A stretch of 64,000 nt of DNA from DATARR01 sp044868005 (GCA_044868005.1 JBIOVX010000277.1:1-64000); one strand, 5' to 3'; positions 42,247 through 56,605 are shown, numbered from the stretch's first letter. Program-made: numbers and translations. Notes: generated from the sequence alone by a model not told the origin.

Positions 42247-44913
42247 ATGCCCGGACGGCGCCTCTTCCGCTTCCCCTGGCGCACTACCGCGCAGGTGGCG
42301 GCCGACATCGACGAGGAGCTCCGCTTCCACCTCGACCTGGTGGCGCGGGAGCTGGTCGAAGAAGGCTGGCCGGAGGAAGGGGCGCGCCTGGAGGCAGCGC
42401 GGCGGTTCGGCGACCTGGAGGCGACGCGCAAAATCTGCCGCAAGTTGGATCTCAGCAAGGAGAAACAGATGAAGTGGACGAAGGCGCTCGAGGAGCTCGG
42501 GCAGGACTTTCGCTTTGCCCTCCGGCAGCTCGCCAAGAGCCCGGGGTTCACCCTGATCGCGATTCTGACCCTGGCGCTCGGCGTCGGGGCCACGACGGCG
42601 ATCTTCAGCGTCGTCGACGGCGTCCTCCTGCGTCCTCTCCCCTTCCCCGAACCGGACCGGCTGGTGCGCGTCTATCCCTTGAACGAGGAGGGGAAGCCGA
42701 CCGCCTTCTCGGTGCTCAACTATCTCGATTGGCGCAAGCAGAGCCGCACGGTGGAGGCGTCATCGCTCCTCGACACGACTTCGGTGAACCTGACCGGAGC
42801 CGGCGGCGAGCCCGAGCGGCTGAAGGGCGCCTTGGTCAGCCCGGAGTTCTTCTCCGTCCTCAAGGCTCCCCTCCTCGCCGGCCGCAGCTTCGCGGCGGGC
42901 GAAGACAAGCCCGGCGCCGGCCGAGTGGTGGTGTTCTCCGAGGAGCTTTGGCAACGGCGTTTCGGCGGCGACGCCGGCCTGGTCGGCCGCACCGTGACTC
43001 TCGACGGTATGCCTTACACGGTCATCGGCATCGCCGGCCGCAATCGCTGGCCCGCCACGATGGACCTCTGGATGCCCTTCGAGCTGACCGAGGAGAGGAT
43101 CGATCCGGGGAACCGCGGCGCCGTCTATCTTTCGGCCGTGGCCCGCCTGGCTCCGGGGGCGAGCCTCGAGAGAGCGCGCGCCGAGGCGCGCACGATCGCG
43201 GCGCGGCTCGCGGCCCAGTATCCCGACAAGAACACCGGCTACCGGATGGACGCCGCCAGCATGCAGACCTTCATGGTCGGAGACGTGCGCACGCCGCTGC
43301 TGGTGCTGATGGGCGCCGTGCTCTTCGTGCTGCTCATCGCCTGCGTCAACGTGGCCAACCTGCTGCTGGTGCGCGCCTCGGGCCGGGAGAGCGAGTTGGC
43401 GGTGCGCACGGCGCTGGGCGCGGGACGGGCGCGCATCGTCCGCCAGCTGCTCACCGAGAGCATCGTGCTGGCCCTGCTGGGCGGCGCGGCCGGCGCGGCG
43501 CTCGCCGTGTGGGCCACGCGGGCGCTGGTGGCGCTGGCGCCCGAGAAAACGCCGCGGCTCCAGGAGGTCGGCGTCGATTCCTCGGTGCTGCTGTTCACGC
43601 TGGCCGTCAGCCTGGGCACGGGAATCCTCTTCGGACTGGCGCCGGCGCTGCGGGCTTCGCGGCCGGACCTCAGCGCCGTGTTGAAGGAGGGGGCCCGGAG
43701 CTCCCGGGGGCGCCTCGCCGTGCAGGCCCGCAGCGTGCTCGTCGTGGTGGAGACGGCGCTGGCCGTCGTGCTCCTCGCCGGGGCGGGGCTCCTGCTGCGC
43801 AGCTTCGGCGAGCTGCTGCATGTCGATCCCGGGTTCAAGCCGGAGAACGCCATCGCCTTCAATCTCGCCCCGCCCTCCCCAAAGTACGAGAAAGACCCGC
43901 AGCTCCGGGCGCTGGCGAATTCCCTCGTGGAGCGCCTGCAGGGCATCCCCGGCGTCACCGCGGTGGGAGCCTCGGCGTTCGGCCGGCCGCTCGGCGGCGG
44001 CAACTTCTGGCTCTCCTTCGACGTGGAAGGCCGGCCGAAGGCGCGGCCAGGAGAAGAGCCCGCGATGCGGATCGCCATGGTGACGCCGGGCTACTTCCCG
44101 GCCTTGGGGCTGAAGCTGGTCGACGGCCGGCTGTTCACCGCCGAGGACCGCGAAGGCGCGCCGAGGGTCGTCATTCTCACCCAGGCCGCGGCGCACCAGT
44201 ACTTCCCGAACGAGGATCCGATCGGCAAGAACATCATCCTGGGCTGGGGCTTCGAGAACGGCGAGTACTGGACCGGCAGAGTCGTCGGCATCATCGGAGA
44301 CTTCAAGCAGTCCACCTTGTCCAATGACTCCGACCCGCAGCTCCTGGCTCCGTACGACCAGCTCCCCATCGGCTCCCTCTCCGTCATCGTTCGCTCCCCG
44401 CAGGACCTCGGCACCGTGGCGGCCGCCGCCCGCGCCAAGGTCCGCGAGGTGGATCCCGATCTCCCGCTCTATGAGCTGCAGACGATGGAGGATGTGGTGT
44501 CCGCGTCGGTCGCCCAGCCGCGCTTCTACATGCTGCTGCTGGGGGGCTTCGCCGCGGTCGCCCTGTTGCTGGCCGCCATCGGCATCTACGGCGTCATCGC
44601 CTACGCGGTGAGCCAGCGGCGGCAGGAGATCGGCGTCCGCATGGCGCTCGGAGCGAGCCGCGACCGGGTGGTGCGCATGGTGCTGGGCCAGGGCCTCCTC
44701 CTGGCGTTCGTCGGCGCCGCCGCCGGCCTGGCGGGCGCGTTCCTGGCCACCCGCGGCCTGCGCACCCTGCTCTACGCGGTGAGCGCCAGCGATCCGTTGA
44801 CCTACACGGGCGTGGCCTTGACGCTCGTCGCGGTGGCCGCCTTCGCCTCCTATCTGCCGGCTCGCCGGGCGGCGAGGACGGAGCCGCAGTTGGCGCTGCG
44901 CGGCGAGGCCTAG
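42247..44913 (+). CDS. Large MacB/FtsX-type permease (ADOP family)
   Basis: An 888-aa protein. It begins with a permease-prefix helical domain (about 1-75; DIDEELRFHLDLVARELVEEG), then a first FtsX/MacB unit starting at FRFALRQLAKSPGFTLIAIL with a periplasmic core domain and helices (LLVLMGAVLFVLLIACVNVANLLLVR). A second unit follows with its own core domain and C-terminal helices (QRRQEIGVRMALGASRDRVV). The doubled permease without an attached ATPase matches the acidobacterial duplicated orphan permeases, likely macrolide/peptide or lipoprotein efflux. Substrate unknown. Confidence 0.9.
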   Translation: MPGRRLFRFPWRTTAQVAADIDEELRFHLDLVARELVEEGWPEEGARLEAARRFGDLEATRKICRKLDLSKEKQMKWTKALEELGQDFRFALRQLAKSPGFTLIAILTLALGVGATTAIFSVVDGVLLRPLPFPEPDRLVRVYPLNEEGKPTAFSVLNYLDWRKQSRTVEASSLLDTTSVNLTGAGGEPERLKGALVSPEFFSVLKAPLLAGRSFAAGEDKPGAGRVVVFSEELWQRRFGGDAGLVGRTVTLDGMPYTVIGIAGRNRWPATMDLWMPFELTEERIDPGNRGAVYLSAVARLAPGASLERARAEARTIAARLAAQYPDKNTGYRMDAASMQTFMVGDVRTPLLVLMGAVLFVLLIACVNVANLLLVRASGRESELAVRTALGAGRARIVRQLLTESIVLALLGGAAGAALAVWATRALVALAPEKTPRLQEVGVDSSVLLFTLAVSLGTGILFGLAPALRASRPDLSAVLKEGARSSRGRLAVQARSVLVVVETALAVVLLAGAGLLLRSFGELLHVDPGFKPENAIAFNLAPPSPKYEKDPQLRALANSLVERLQGIPGVTAVGASAFGRPLGGGNFWLSFDVEGRPKARPGEEPAMRIAMVTPGYFPALGLKLVDGRLFTAEDREGAPRVVILTQAAAHQYFPNEDPIGKNIILGWGFENGEYWTGRVVGIIGDFKQSTLSNDSDPQLLAPYDQLPIGSLSVIVRSPQDLGTVAAAARAKVREVDPDLPLYELQTMEDVVSASVAQPRFYMLLLGGFAAVALLLAAIGIYGVIAYAVSQRRQEIGVRMALGASRDRVVRMVLGQGLLLAFVGAAAGLAGAFLATRGLRTLLYAVSASDPLTYTGVALTLVAVAAFASYLPARRAARTEPQLALRGEA

Positions 44914-44916
44914 AGA

Positions 44917-45604
44917 CTATGAATCTTTCCCTTCCCCCTCTCCAGCTCCGCTGGAGAGGGGGCCAGGGGGTGAGGTCTCGAAGGGCAGCCCCTCGCCCGA
45001 AGCAACGCCCGTTTGGGTCGTTCTCTTCGCCGCCTCCGGCCGGCTGCCGGGCTTCTCGGCGGGCGCGCCGCCGTCGCGGCAGACCGGGCAGTCGGCGGGC
45101 GTGTACGACGGCAGGCTGAGCTCCATCAGGGCGCGGAACGGTACGTCGAACGGATCGCGGCCGCCGCTGCGGTCGATGATGGCGCCGACGGCCACCACGC
45201 GGGCGCCGCGGGCCGTGGCCAGCGCTGCCGTCTCCAGGGTCGAGCGGCCGGTCGTCACCACGTCCTCCACCACCACCACCCGTTCGCCCTGCTTGAGGGT
45301 GAAGCCGCGGCGCAGCCCCATCTCCTCGCCCTTGCGCTCGGTGAAGCGGAACGGCACCCCCAGCCCGGCCGCCACCTCGTGGCCGATGATGACGCCGCCG
45401 AGGGCGGGAGAGAGCACAGAGTCGGGATGGAAGGCGCGCAGCCTCTCGGCGAGGTCCTGCCCCACCTTGCGGGCGCGCACCGGATCTTCCAGCAGCAGGG
45501 CGCACTGGACGTAGGCTTCGGAGTGGAGCCCGGAAGAGAGGAGGAAATGGCCGCGGCGCAGGGCTCCGCTCTCCTCGAGCATCTGCGTCAAAATGCGTTG
45601 CTCA

Positions 45605-45612
<8 letters not shown>
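44917..45612 (-). CDS. pyrE: Orotate phosphoribosyltransferase with a repeat-derived tail
   Basis: A 231-aa OPRT. GHFLLSSGLHSEAYVQC, LSPALGGVIIGHEVA, RKGEEMGLRRGF and the PRPP-binding VVVVEDVVTTGRST are typical. It joins orotate to PRPP in UMP synthesis. The last roughly 40 residues (after SLPSYTPADCPVCRDGG) are not part of the family; SPPGPLSSGAGEGEGKDS is encoded by a hairpin repeat (44934-44962) that runs into the coding end. The start overlaps the NtrX-like gene by 8 bp. Confidence 0.93.
44934..44962. repeat. Perfect hairpin repeat within the pyrE 3' end
   Basis: Arms at 44934-44946 and 44950-44962 pair over 13 bp with a 3-nt loop. It lies at the junction of the convergent permease and pyrE genes and is inside the pyrE reading frame. 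Similar CCCTCTCC-type arms are found at 40819-40863. Confidence 0.65.
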
Positions 45613-46990
<1,378 letters not shown>

Positions 46991-46998
46991 GATGCACC

Positions 46999-47004
46999 AG
47001 TCTA
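46999..47004 (-). promoter_or_regulatory. Candidate -10 (TAGACT) of the NtrX-like gene
   Basis: On the minus strand TAGACT (47004-46999) lies 8 bp before ATG 46990, so the transcript would be leaderless or nearly so. It sits inside the T-rich end of the degP terminator. Confidence 0.4.
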
Positions 47005-47039
47005 ACAAGAAAGGGGCCGGCCCCAGGGAGGGCCGGCCC
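47004..47039 (-). terminator. Terminator of degP
   Basis: Two copies of GGGCCGGCCC (47014-47023 and 47030-47039) form a 10-bp stem with a 6-nt loop; on the minus strand it is followed by CTTTCTTGTTA. It lies 57 bp after the degP stop. Confidence 0.6.
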
Positions 47040-47095
47040 GCAACCACCAGATACGAGGTTTTTTCGGTCTAGCCGATATCGGTCAACGGGTCTCC

Positions 47096-48622
47096 CTACG
47101 GCACCTGTACGACGGCGAAGAACGGCTGGCGCTCGCCGCGCTGGCCGAACTGCACCGCATAGAAGCGCAGATAGGAACCCGATTTTGCATCCTGGATCGT
47201 CTTCTCGAAGTCGTCCACGTCCTTGACCGGCCGGCCGTTGACTTCCGTGATGATGCTGCCCGGCCGCACGAACTGCTCATAGAGCGGGCTGGTGGGAGCG
47301 ACGCTGGTCACGATCACACCGTCCACGTCGCGCGGGATGTTGTGGCCCTCGCGCAGGTTGCTGGAGAGATCCTGGTACTGGATGCCCAGCCATTCGATGC
47401 CGCCGCCCTGCTCCGGCTGGCGGTTGGAGGCTTCTTCCTCGCCCTGGATCGGGCGCTCGCGCAGCTTGACCCGCTTCTGCACCATCCGGCCGTCGCGGAA
47501 GACGTCGAGCGTCACCGTCGCATCGGGCCCTTGGGAGGAGACATAGTCGATGAGGTCGCGGGTGGTCTTGATCTTCCGTCCGTCGACGGAGAGGATCACG
47601 TCGCCATGCTGGACTCCGGCCTCCTCGGCGGGGGTGTTGTCCTCGACCGACTGGACGAGGGCGCCGTCGGTGTTCGGCAGGCCCCAGGCCTGCGCCTGCG
47701 TGAAGTCGAGGTTGCGGATGCCAATACCGAGATAGCCGCGGCTGACCTTACCCTTGTCGCGCAGTTGCGGCAGGATCTCCTTCAGGGTGTTGACCGGCAC
47801 CGCGAAGCCGATGTTCTCGGCGCCCCAGTTGATGGCGGTGGCGATGGCCACCACCTGGCCGCTCATGTTGATCAGCGGACCCCCGGAGTTGCCAAAGTTG
47901 ATGGCGGCGTCGGTCTGGATGAAGTTCTCGAACGACGCGTCGCTGATGCCCAGCGAGCGGCCCTTGGCGGAGACCACGCCGGTGGTCACCGTCTTGTCCA
48001 GGTTGAGCGGGTTGCCCACCACCATCACCCAGTCGCCGACCCGCAGGGAGTCGCTGTCACCCAGCTCGAGATAGCGCAGGGGATGGCCGGCGTCGATCTT
48101 GAGCAGGGCGATGTCGGTGGCCTTGTCGGTGCCCTTGATCTGCGCCGTGTAGTCGCGGTCGCCGAGATGGACCTTCACCGAGGTCGCCCCTTCGATGACG
48201 TGGTAATTCGTCACCACCAGCCCGTCGGGACCGATGACGAAGCCGCTGCCGCCCGCGTCGGAGCGGAACTCCTCCGGCTGCTCCTCGCCGTCCGGCTGCT
48301 GCTGCGGCCGGCGGTTGCGCGGCCCGAAGAAGAACTCGAACGGATCGACGCCGCCGGGTCCGCGGCGCCCGTTGGGGCTCTTCTCGATGGTCGCCGCCTG
48401 GATGGAGACCACCGCCGGATCGACCGCCTCGGCGAGATCGGCGAAGCTCGGCAGGCTCGTGCCGTGCAGCGAAGCCAGCCGGGTGGCGGACAGATTCGCC
48501 GTCTCTTGGTCGGCCAGGCCCGGAACGGTCAGTTGCAGGCCCCCGGCGAGGACCATGCCGAAGACGACCGCTCCCAGGACGAGCAGGAACGTCGCGAGAT
48601 TCCTTCTCGATAGAGTGCTCAT
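47096..48622 (-). CDS. DegP/HtrA-family periplasmic serine protease
   Basis: A 508-aa Do-type protease. One N-terminal hydrophobic helix (about 10-30) directs export. The catalytic triad is His141 (VVTNYHVIEG), Asp170 (ATDIALLKID) and Ser246 (NFGNSGGPLIN). Two PDZ domains follow: GYLGIGIRNLDFTQAQ and IEWLGIQYQDLSSN. It degrades or refolds damaged envelope proteins. ATG 48622 is preceded by AAAGGAGA on the coding strand; an upstream in-frame GTG at 48820 is unlikely. Upstream bases 48623-48782 hold the promoter region and a GACCGG/CCGGTC dyad. Confidence 0.93.
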   Translation of the reverse strand: MSTLSRRNLATFLLVLGAVVFGMVLAGGLQLTVPGLADQETANLSATRLASLHGTSLPSFADLAEAVDPAVVSIQAATIEKSPNGRRGPGGVDPFEFFFGPRNRRPQQQPDGEEQPEEFRSDAGGSGFVIGPDGLVVTNYHVIEGATSVKVHLGDRDYTAQIKGTDKATDIALLKIDAGHPLRYLELGDSDSLRVGDWVMVVGNPLNLDKTVTTGVVSAKGRSLGISDASFENFIQTDAAINFGNSGGPLINMSGQVVAIATAINWGAENIGFAVPVNTLKEILPQLRDKGKVSRGYLGIGIRNLDFTQAQAWGLPNTDGALVQSVEDNTPAEEAGVQHGDVILSVDGRKIKTTRDLIDYVSSQGPDATVTLDVFRDGRMVQKRVKLRERPIQGEEEASNRQPEQGGGIEWLGIQYQDLSSNLREGHNIPRDVDGVIVTSVAPTSPLYEQFVRPGSIITEVNGRPVKDVDDFEKTIQDAKSGSYLRFYAVQFGQRGERQPFFAVVQVP

Positions 48623-48782
48623 GAGTGCTTCAGTTCTCCTTTCAATATCCTTCTCGCTTCTCTCTCGAAAGCAAACGGCTTGCCAGGCAAATTCCCGAGG
48701 GGAGAGCTGGTGCGTCACGAGCCGGGCGCGCCAAATTGGCGCACCTAGCTGAGGCAGAGACCGGAGACCGGTCCCGTGATGG

Positions 48783-49052
48783 CTAGCCTGGATCCAATCG
48801 TTGTCGGCGCTCGCGGGCACGCCTCCGGATGCGCTCTCCCTCTTCCGCGATCTCCACTAGCGCCTTAAGATCGCCTGGAGATACTGGCGGCAGAAGTTCC
48901 TGGAGTTTTGCGGTGAGCAACTTGAGTCTGTCCTGTTCGCTCGGAGAGAGCCTCGATCCACCGTGCTTACGTGCCAGGATCTCCGAGCGTTCGCCAGCCA
49001 CCGCCTTGAGGTTCTTCTCCCGCTCGGACTCGCTCCCCATCCTTTTCTCCAT
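48783..49052 (-). CDS. Small charged protein, unknown function
   Basis: An 89-aa, highly charged, helical protein: KNLKAVAGERSEILARKHGG, RLSPSEQDRLKLLTAKLQELLP and a basic end (RIRRRARERRQRL). No known motif. ATG 49052 follows GAGAGAGAT. The helical, Arg/Lys/Glu-rich make-up suggests a soluble partner or regulator. Codon pattern supports a real gene, but function is unknown. Confidence 0.5.
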   Translation of the reverse strand: MEKRMGSESEREKNLKAVAGERSEILARKHGGSRLSPSEQDRLKLLTAKLQELLPPVSPGDLKALVEIAEEGERIRRRARERRQRLDPG

Positions 49053-49059
49053 TGGTATC

Positions 49060-49250
49060 TCTCTCGCCGGAGTATAGTCGCCCCCACCGCTGACCGAGCC
49101 CGCGAAGCGGGCGACGGCATGTAGCCTGGGGCGCGAGCCCCAGGAACGGTCTCAACAATCCAATAAAGCGCCGGAGGCGCGACGGCAGACCGCTCGGATC
49201 GTACCGCGCCGTCGCAGGGCTCGGTATCGTCGGCGCCCGTTCTGCCACTG
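49060..49250. repeat. GC-rich palindromic intergenic element
   Basis: Several short inverted repeats occur: GCCCGCGAAGCGGGC (about 49099-49113), CCTGGGGCGCGAGCCCCAGG (about 49127-49146) and GCGCCGGAGGCGC (about 49170). It resembles the element at 6829-7042. No gene is seen in it, and 49411-49547 is also empty. Confidence 0.5.
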
Positions 49251-49253
49251 TTT

Positions 49254-49407
49254 TCAGGCGGCGCAGCGAAGCCGCCGCCGAATCCAGCCGTCCAGGTCCC
49301 GCAGCTCCGTCCGCCTTTCGCAGAAGCCGAAGTAGTTGATCCAGCCCAGCAGGTACTGGCTCAGCTCCCGGATCATCCGCTCCAGGCTGATTCCTCGGTT
49401 GCGCTCG
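49254..49407 (-). pseudogene. Group II intron maturase C-terminal remnant
   Basis: About 51 codons read NRGISLERMIRELSQYLLGW, INYFGFCERRTELRDLDGWI and RRRLRCAA plus stop. This is the thumb/maturase X end of group II intron reverse transcriptases (LxxWxxYFG, LDxWIRRRLR). The RT catalytic domain is gone, and no start is present, so it is a relic of a past intron insertion. Confidence 0.7.
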
Positions 49408-49547
49408 ACCGCCGGACCACATCCGCATGATTTCGGCTATGGCGGCCGCAGGCGAGGCGCTTGCTCATGCGGTTCTTGTTGTCGATGAGTCCATCCCCCG
49501 AGGAGCTTGAAGACGAAGGGCATTTCATTGTTTCAATGCCATCGCCT

Positions 49548-50378
49548 TCAGTCCTTAAAGGTCCAGTAGACGTGATAGTCGTAGCCGTCCGTCAGATCCA
49601 CTCGCTTGAAACCCTTGCCTCGGATTTCGTCGATCAGGTCACCCTTCTGGAAGTTGTGAGCCCAGACGGCGTTGAACAGGACGAACTCCAACGTCAGGCG
49701 GTCTGCTTTGGAGCCGGAGACTCGGACCTCCACGTCCATGTTCTGGTCGAGGAAGTGGGTGCGGAGCTGGGAGGCGTAAGCCCGGCGAGCGGAGAGCTCG
49801 CCCTGCGCCAGCGTCCGCTCCAGTTCCATCCGCGCTTTCCGCTCCTCGCGGGTCTCCGGGTGATCTCGTAGCTCCGCCGTCGATACCCAGGCGTCCTTTC
49901 CGATGCGCACCGTCGAGTCACTAGGATCGAAGCCGGAGATCTCCACCTTCTCGTCGTGACGGAGATGGTCACGCCCGTGATAGGTGCCCCGCACGGTTAC
50001 GGAGCCGTAAGCGTACTTCGGACCCTTAGGAGGCTCGTATTGATAGAGGTCGTGCAGGCTGATCGAGAGCTTGTGCCTGTCCCTCTCGCCGGTGCACTGG
50101 TTCGCGGCATCACAGAGGACGAGCACGGCTTCGCCGTAGGAGATCGCACCGTCCCTGACGCCCTCGATGGATCCGACTCCGTCATGGATGGCGTACATCG
50201 TGTACGGTTGCGGCGGGGCGGCCGGGGTAGGCGGCACCGACGCTGCCGGCGGAGGGGCGGGCGACTTGCCGCAAGCCAGGTGCACGATGATGAAGATCAG
50301 CACCAAGACCACCGCAAAGTAGAGCAACCATGCCACTCTGTGCTCTCGAAGCTCTTTAATGAGCATCGAAGAACTCAT
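49548..50378 (-). CDS. Membrane-anchored hypothetical protein
   Basis: A 276-aa protein with one N-terminal membrane helix (about 16-35; WLLYFAVVLVLIFIIVHL), a Pro/Ala-rich linker (about 40-58) and a globular region outside the membrane. Motifs such as YGSVTVRGTYHGRDHLRHDEKV and FKRVDLTDGYDYHVYWTF are not recognised. The final segment looks beta-rich. It precedes or follows a SHOCT protein on the same strand 33 bp away, so the two may act together. Confidence 0.6.
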   Translation of the reverse strand: MSSSMLIKELREHRVAWLLYFAVVLVLIFIIVHLACGKSPAPPPAASVPPTPAAPPQPYTMYAIHDGVGSIEGVRDGAISYGEAVLVLCDAANQCTGERDRHKLSISLHDLYQYEPPKGPKYAYGSVTVRGTYHGRDHLRHDEKVEISGFDPSDSTVRIGKDAWVSTAELRDHPETREERKARMELERTLAQGELSARRAYASQLRTHFLDQNMDVEVRVSGSKADRLTLEFVLFNAVWAHNFQKGDLIDEIRGKGFKRVDLTDGYDYHVYWTFKD

Positions 50379-50411
50379 GCTGGATCTCTTTGGCGCAGAG
50401 GGAACAGCGCT

Positions 50412-51119
50412 TCATGGAGGCGGACCGGAAAGAATCTTGCTCTTCTCTGCCTGAAACTCCTCCTCGGTCAAGACTCCCTTGTCGCGAAGGGCGGCGAGCC
50501 GCTCAAGCTGTTCTATCTTGCTCATCCCGCTGGGCGTCACAGTTTCAGGTGACGGCGTCGTGGGGGCAGCGGCCACGGATGCGACCTTCGAGAGAACATA
50601 TGCCTCAAATTCCGCCCGGAACTTCTTCCCCTTGGCGTTTAAGTCGTGTCGCTCACGTGAGTTGCCGCCCGCAAACGTTGCGACTACCGATGCCGTCGAG
50701 TTTGAGCCTTCATCGCTCACGCGCACCACGACCATCACGGAGCCAGTGACCGAACCACCGCCCGCCTTCGAGCTGCGCTGATTCCACCCAGTAAAGGTGT
50801 CGAACGGCTGCTTGTTGAACTTCCAGATGATTGGATAGACGCAGTAGGCGTCAAGCTTCTCGGCACTCAGGGTCACCGGTTCGAACTTGACCAACCAATT
50901 CTCGCGATCCGCTGCCGCCGGCACGAGACCATAAGCTTGCCCCCCTTCCTGAACCGCACGCAGGGCGACTTCGCGCCTCAAGGGAATGCTGAACTGCCAT
51001 GTCGTCGGTTTAGCTGGCACGGCCTGCAATTGGGCTGTCGCGAAATCCGGGGGCACCAACGCCATCAGCGCTAACCCCATGTACAGCGTAGTTGTTACAC
51101 GTCTGTCCATGCCGTGCAT
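50412..51119 (-). CDS. Exported hypothetical protein with C-terminal SHOCT domain
   Basis: A 235-aa protein with a signal peptide (about 1-30; LYMGLALMALVPPDFATAQ), a central region of unknown fold (FEPVTLSAEKLDAYCVYPII) and a C-terminal SHOCT domain (about 200-235): SKIEQLERLAALRDKGVLTEEEFQAEKSKIL. SHOCT is a short oligomerisation module found in many unrelated proteins. ATG 51110 is an alternative start. Transcribed away from the rimP operon. Confidence 0.65.
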   Translation of the reverse strand: MHGMDRRVTTTLYMGLALMALVPPDFATAQLQAVPAKPTTWQFSIPLRREVALRAVQEGGQAYGLVPAAADRENWLVKFEPVTLSAEKLDAYCVYPIIWKFNKQPFDTFTGWNQRSSKAGGGSVTGSVMVVVRVSDEGSNSTASVVATFAGGNSRERHDLNAKGKKFRAEFEAYVLSKVASVAAAPTTPSPETVTPSGMSKIEQLERLAALRDKGVLTEEEFQAEKSKILSGPPP

Positions 51120-51300
51120 CCCTTCGTTTTTGAGTTTCAGATGCGCCTAATTCTCCCGCCCGGGGCGCCGACCTGTCTACACGCCGGAGTTCCGCCCTGG
51201 AAGAATCCCCCGCCCCGTCGTGTTCTCTCCTTCGAGGTGCCCACTCGCCCTCGTTCCGCTGGCCGGCAAGACGCCGGTTTCAGGACTTTTCCGTCTCAGC

Positions 51301-51329
51301 TTGAATGGACGTATCCTTTTGCCTATAAT
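51301..51329 (+). promoter_or_regulatory. Strong sigma-70-type promoter of the rimP-nusA-infB operon
   Basis: TTGAAT (51301-51306), a 17-bp spacer and the consensus TATAAT (51324-51329). Expected start near 51336. The 51120-51300 part between the divergent genes shows no other clear feature. Confidence 0.75.
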
Positions 51330-51372
51330 GGGGCGAGCCAGCTTGCCCTGACCGGCGACGGTCGGTACAAGA

Positions 51373-51396
51373 AGTGGGCCCAGGCCCACTTTTTTT
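51373..51396 (+). terminator. Leader terminator (attenuator) upstream of rimP
   Basis: AGTGGGCC (51373-51380) pairs with GGCCCACT (51383-51390) and is followed by seven T (51390-51396). It lies between the promoter and rimP, so it can stop transcription early. An upstream GACCG-GCGA-CGGTC hairpin (51350-51363) has a GNRA-type loop. Read-through would control rimP, nusA and infB. Confidence 0.75.
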
Positions 51397-51433
51397 GTTG
51401 GGCAAAGCGAGGAGAGGAGAACGATCCGGCACG

Positions 51434-51907
51434 ATGCCCGCGACTCCCGGCCGCATCGAGGAGCTCACGCCCGAGATCGAGCAGATCGCCGCGGCGGCCG
51501 GCTGCGAGCTGGTGCACGCGGAGCTCAAGGGCGGGGTGCTGCGGGTGTTCATCGACAAGCCGGAAGGGGTCACGCTGGCGGACTGCGAGCACGTCTCGCG
51601 CCAGGTCTCGGCCCTGCTCGACGTGCTGGACTTCGGCAGCAGCCGCTACGTGCTGGAGGTCTCCTCTCCCGGGCTCGACCGGCAGCTCTACAAGCCGGCC
51701 GACTACGACCGCTTCGCCGGACGGCTCGCGCGGGTAACTTTCGACGATCCGGCGACGGGAAGGAAGAAGACGGTGGTGGCGCGCCTCCGCGGGCTGCGCC
51801 GGCCGGAGCAGGGGGACGCCGAGGTGCTGCTGGAGGACGACTCCGGCGAGCCTCTGGAAGTGCCCTTGAAGAACGTGAAGACGGCTCGGTTGGAGATCGA
51901 GCTGTAG
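51434..51907 (+). CDS. rimP: Ribosome maturation factor RimP
   Basis: A 157-aa RimP. GCELVHAELKGGVLRVFIDKPEGVTLADCEHVSRQV and LEVSSPGLDRQL are family features; the C-terminal SH3-like part is present. It helps 30S maturation. ATG 51434 has a GGAGAGGAG stretch upstream at a rather long distance. It is the first gene of the nusA-infB operon. Confidence 0.93.
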   Translation: MPATPGRIEELTPEIEQIAAAAGCELVHAELKGGVLRVFIDKPEGVTLADCEHVSRQVSALLDVLDFGSSRYVLEVSSPGLDRQLYKPADYDRFAGRLARVTFDDPATGRKKTVVARLRGLRRPEQGDAEVLLEDDSGEPLEVPLKNVKTARLEIEL

Positions 51908-51934
51908 CGCTGCAACGATAGGAAGACAAACATC

Positions 51935-53476
<1,542 letters not shown>

Positions 53477-53530
53477 CGGCGGCCCTACGTGGCCGCCGTG
53501 GGCGGGTATTTACAGGAGTCACGAGAACAT

Positions 53531-56200
<2,670 letters not shown>

Positions 56201-56222
56201 GGCTCGCCGGGGCGGGTGGCGG

Positions 56223-56272
56223 CGTAGGGGCAGGGTTCATCCCCGCCCGGGAGGGGACAAGCCCCTCCCCTA
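56223..56272. repeat. GTAGGGG...CCCCTAC fold-back repeat
   Basis: Outer arms 56223-56229 and 56266-56272 enclose GAGGGG-ACAAG-CCCCTC (56250-56266). It separates infB from the DUF503 gene and resembles small palindromic repeats frequent in GC-rich genomes. Confidence 0.5.
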
Positions 56273-56308
56273 CTCCCCTCTCACGGATCCAAGAGGCAGA
56301 ACAGAACG

Positions 56309-56605
56309 ATGATCGTCGGCGTCTCCATCTTCGAGCTGCACCTGCCCGCCAGCCGCAGCCTCAAGGACAAGCGGCGGGTCGTCAAGTCGTTGATCGACCG
56401 GGTGCACCAGCGCTACCGGATCTCCGTCGCCGAGACGGATTTCCACGACCTGCACCAGCGGGCGGAGATCGCCGTGGCGGCGGTGACGGGCGGCGGCGAG
56501 AGCGAGATGGAGAGGATGCTGGACGAGCTGCGCAACCTGGTGGAGAGCGACCCGGAGGTCTACCTGACCCGCTGGGAGCCGCAGTTGCTGGAGGGAGCGT
56601 CATGA
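56309..56605 (+). CDS. DUF503 (YlxP-like) protein
   Basis: A 98-aa protein. It starts MIVGVSIFELHLPASRSLKDKRRVVKSL and has the typical FHDLHQRAEIAVAAV. DUF503 proteins are nearly always encoded beside infB and rbfA, suggesting a role in ribosome assembly, but their function is unproven. The stop overlaps the rbfA start by 4 bp. Confidence 0.85.
   Translation: MIVGVSIFELHLPASRSLKDKRRVVKSLIDRVHQRYRISVAETDFHDLHQRAEIAVAAVTGGGESEMERMLDELRNLVESDPEVYLTRWEPQLLEGAS

Noticed and set aside
48623..48820. N-terminal extension of DegP from GTG 48820
   Set aside because: It would place the signal helix internally and overlap the small-protein gene; ATG 48622 has a ribosome-binding site.
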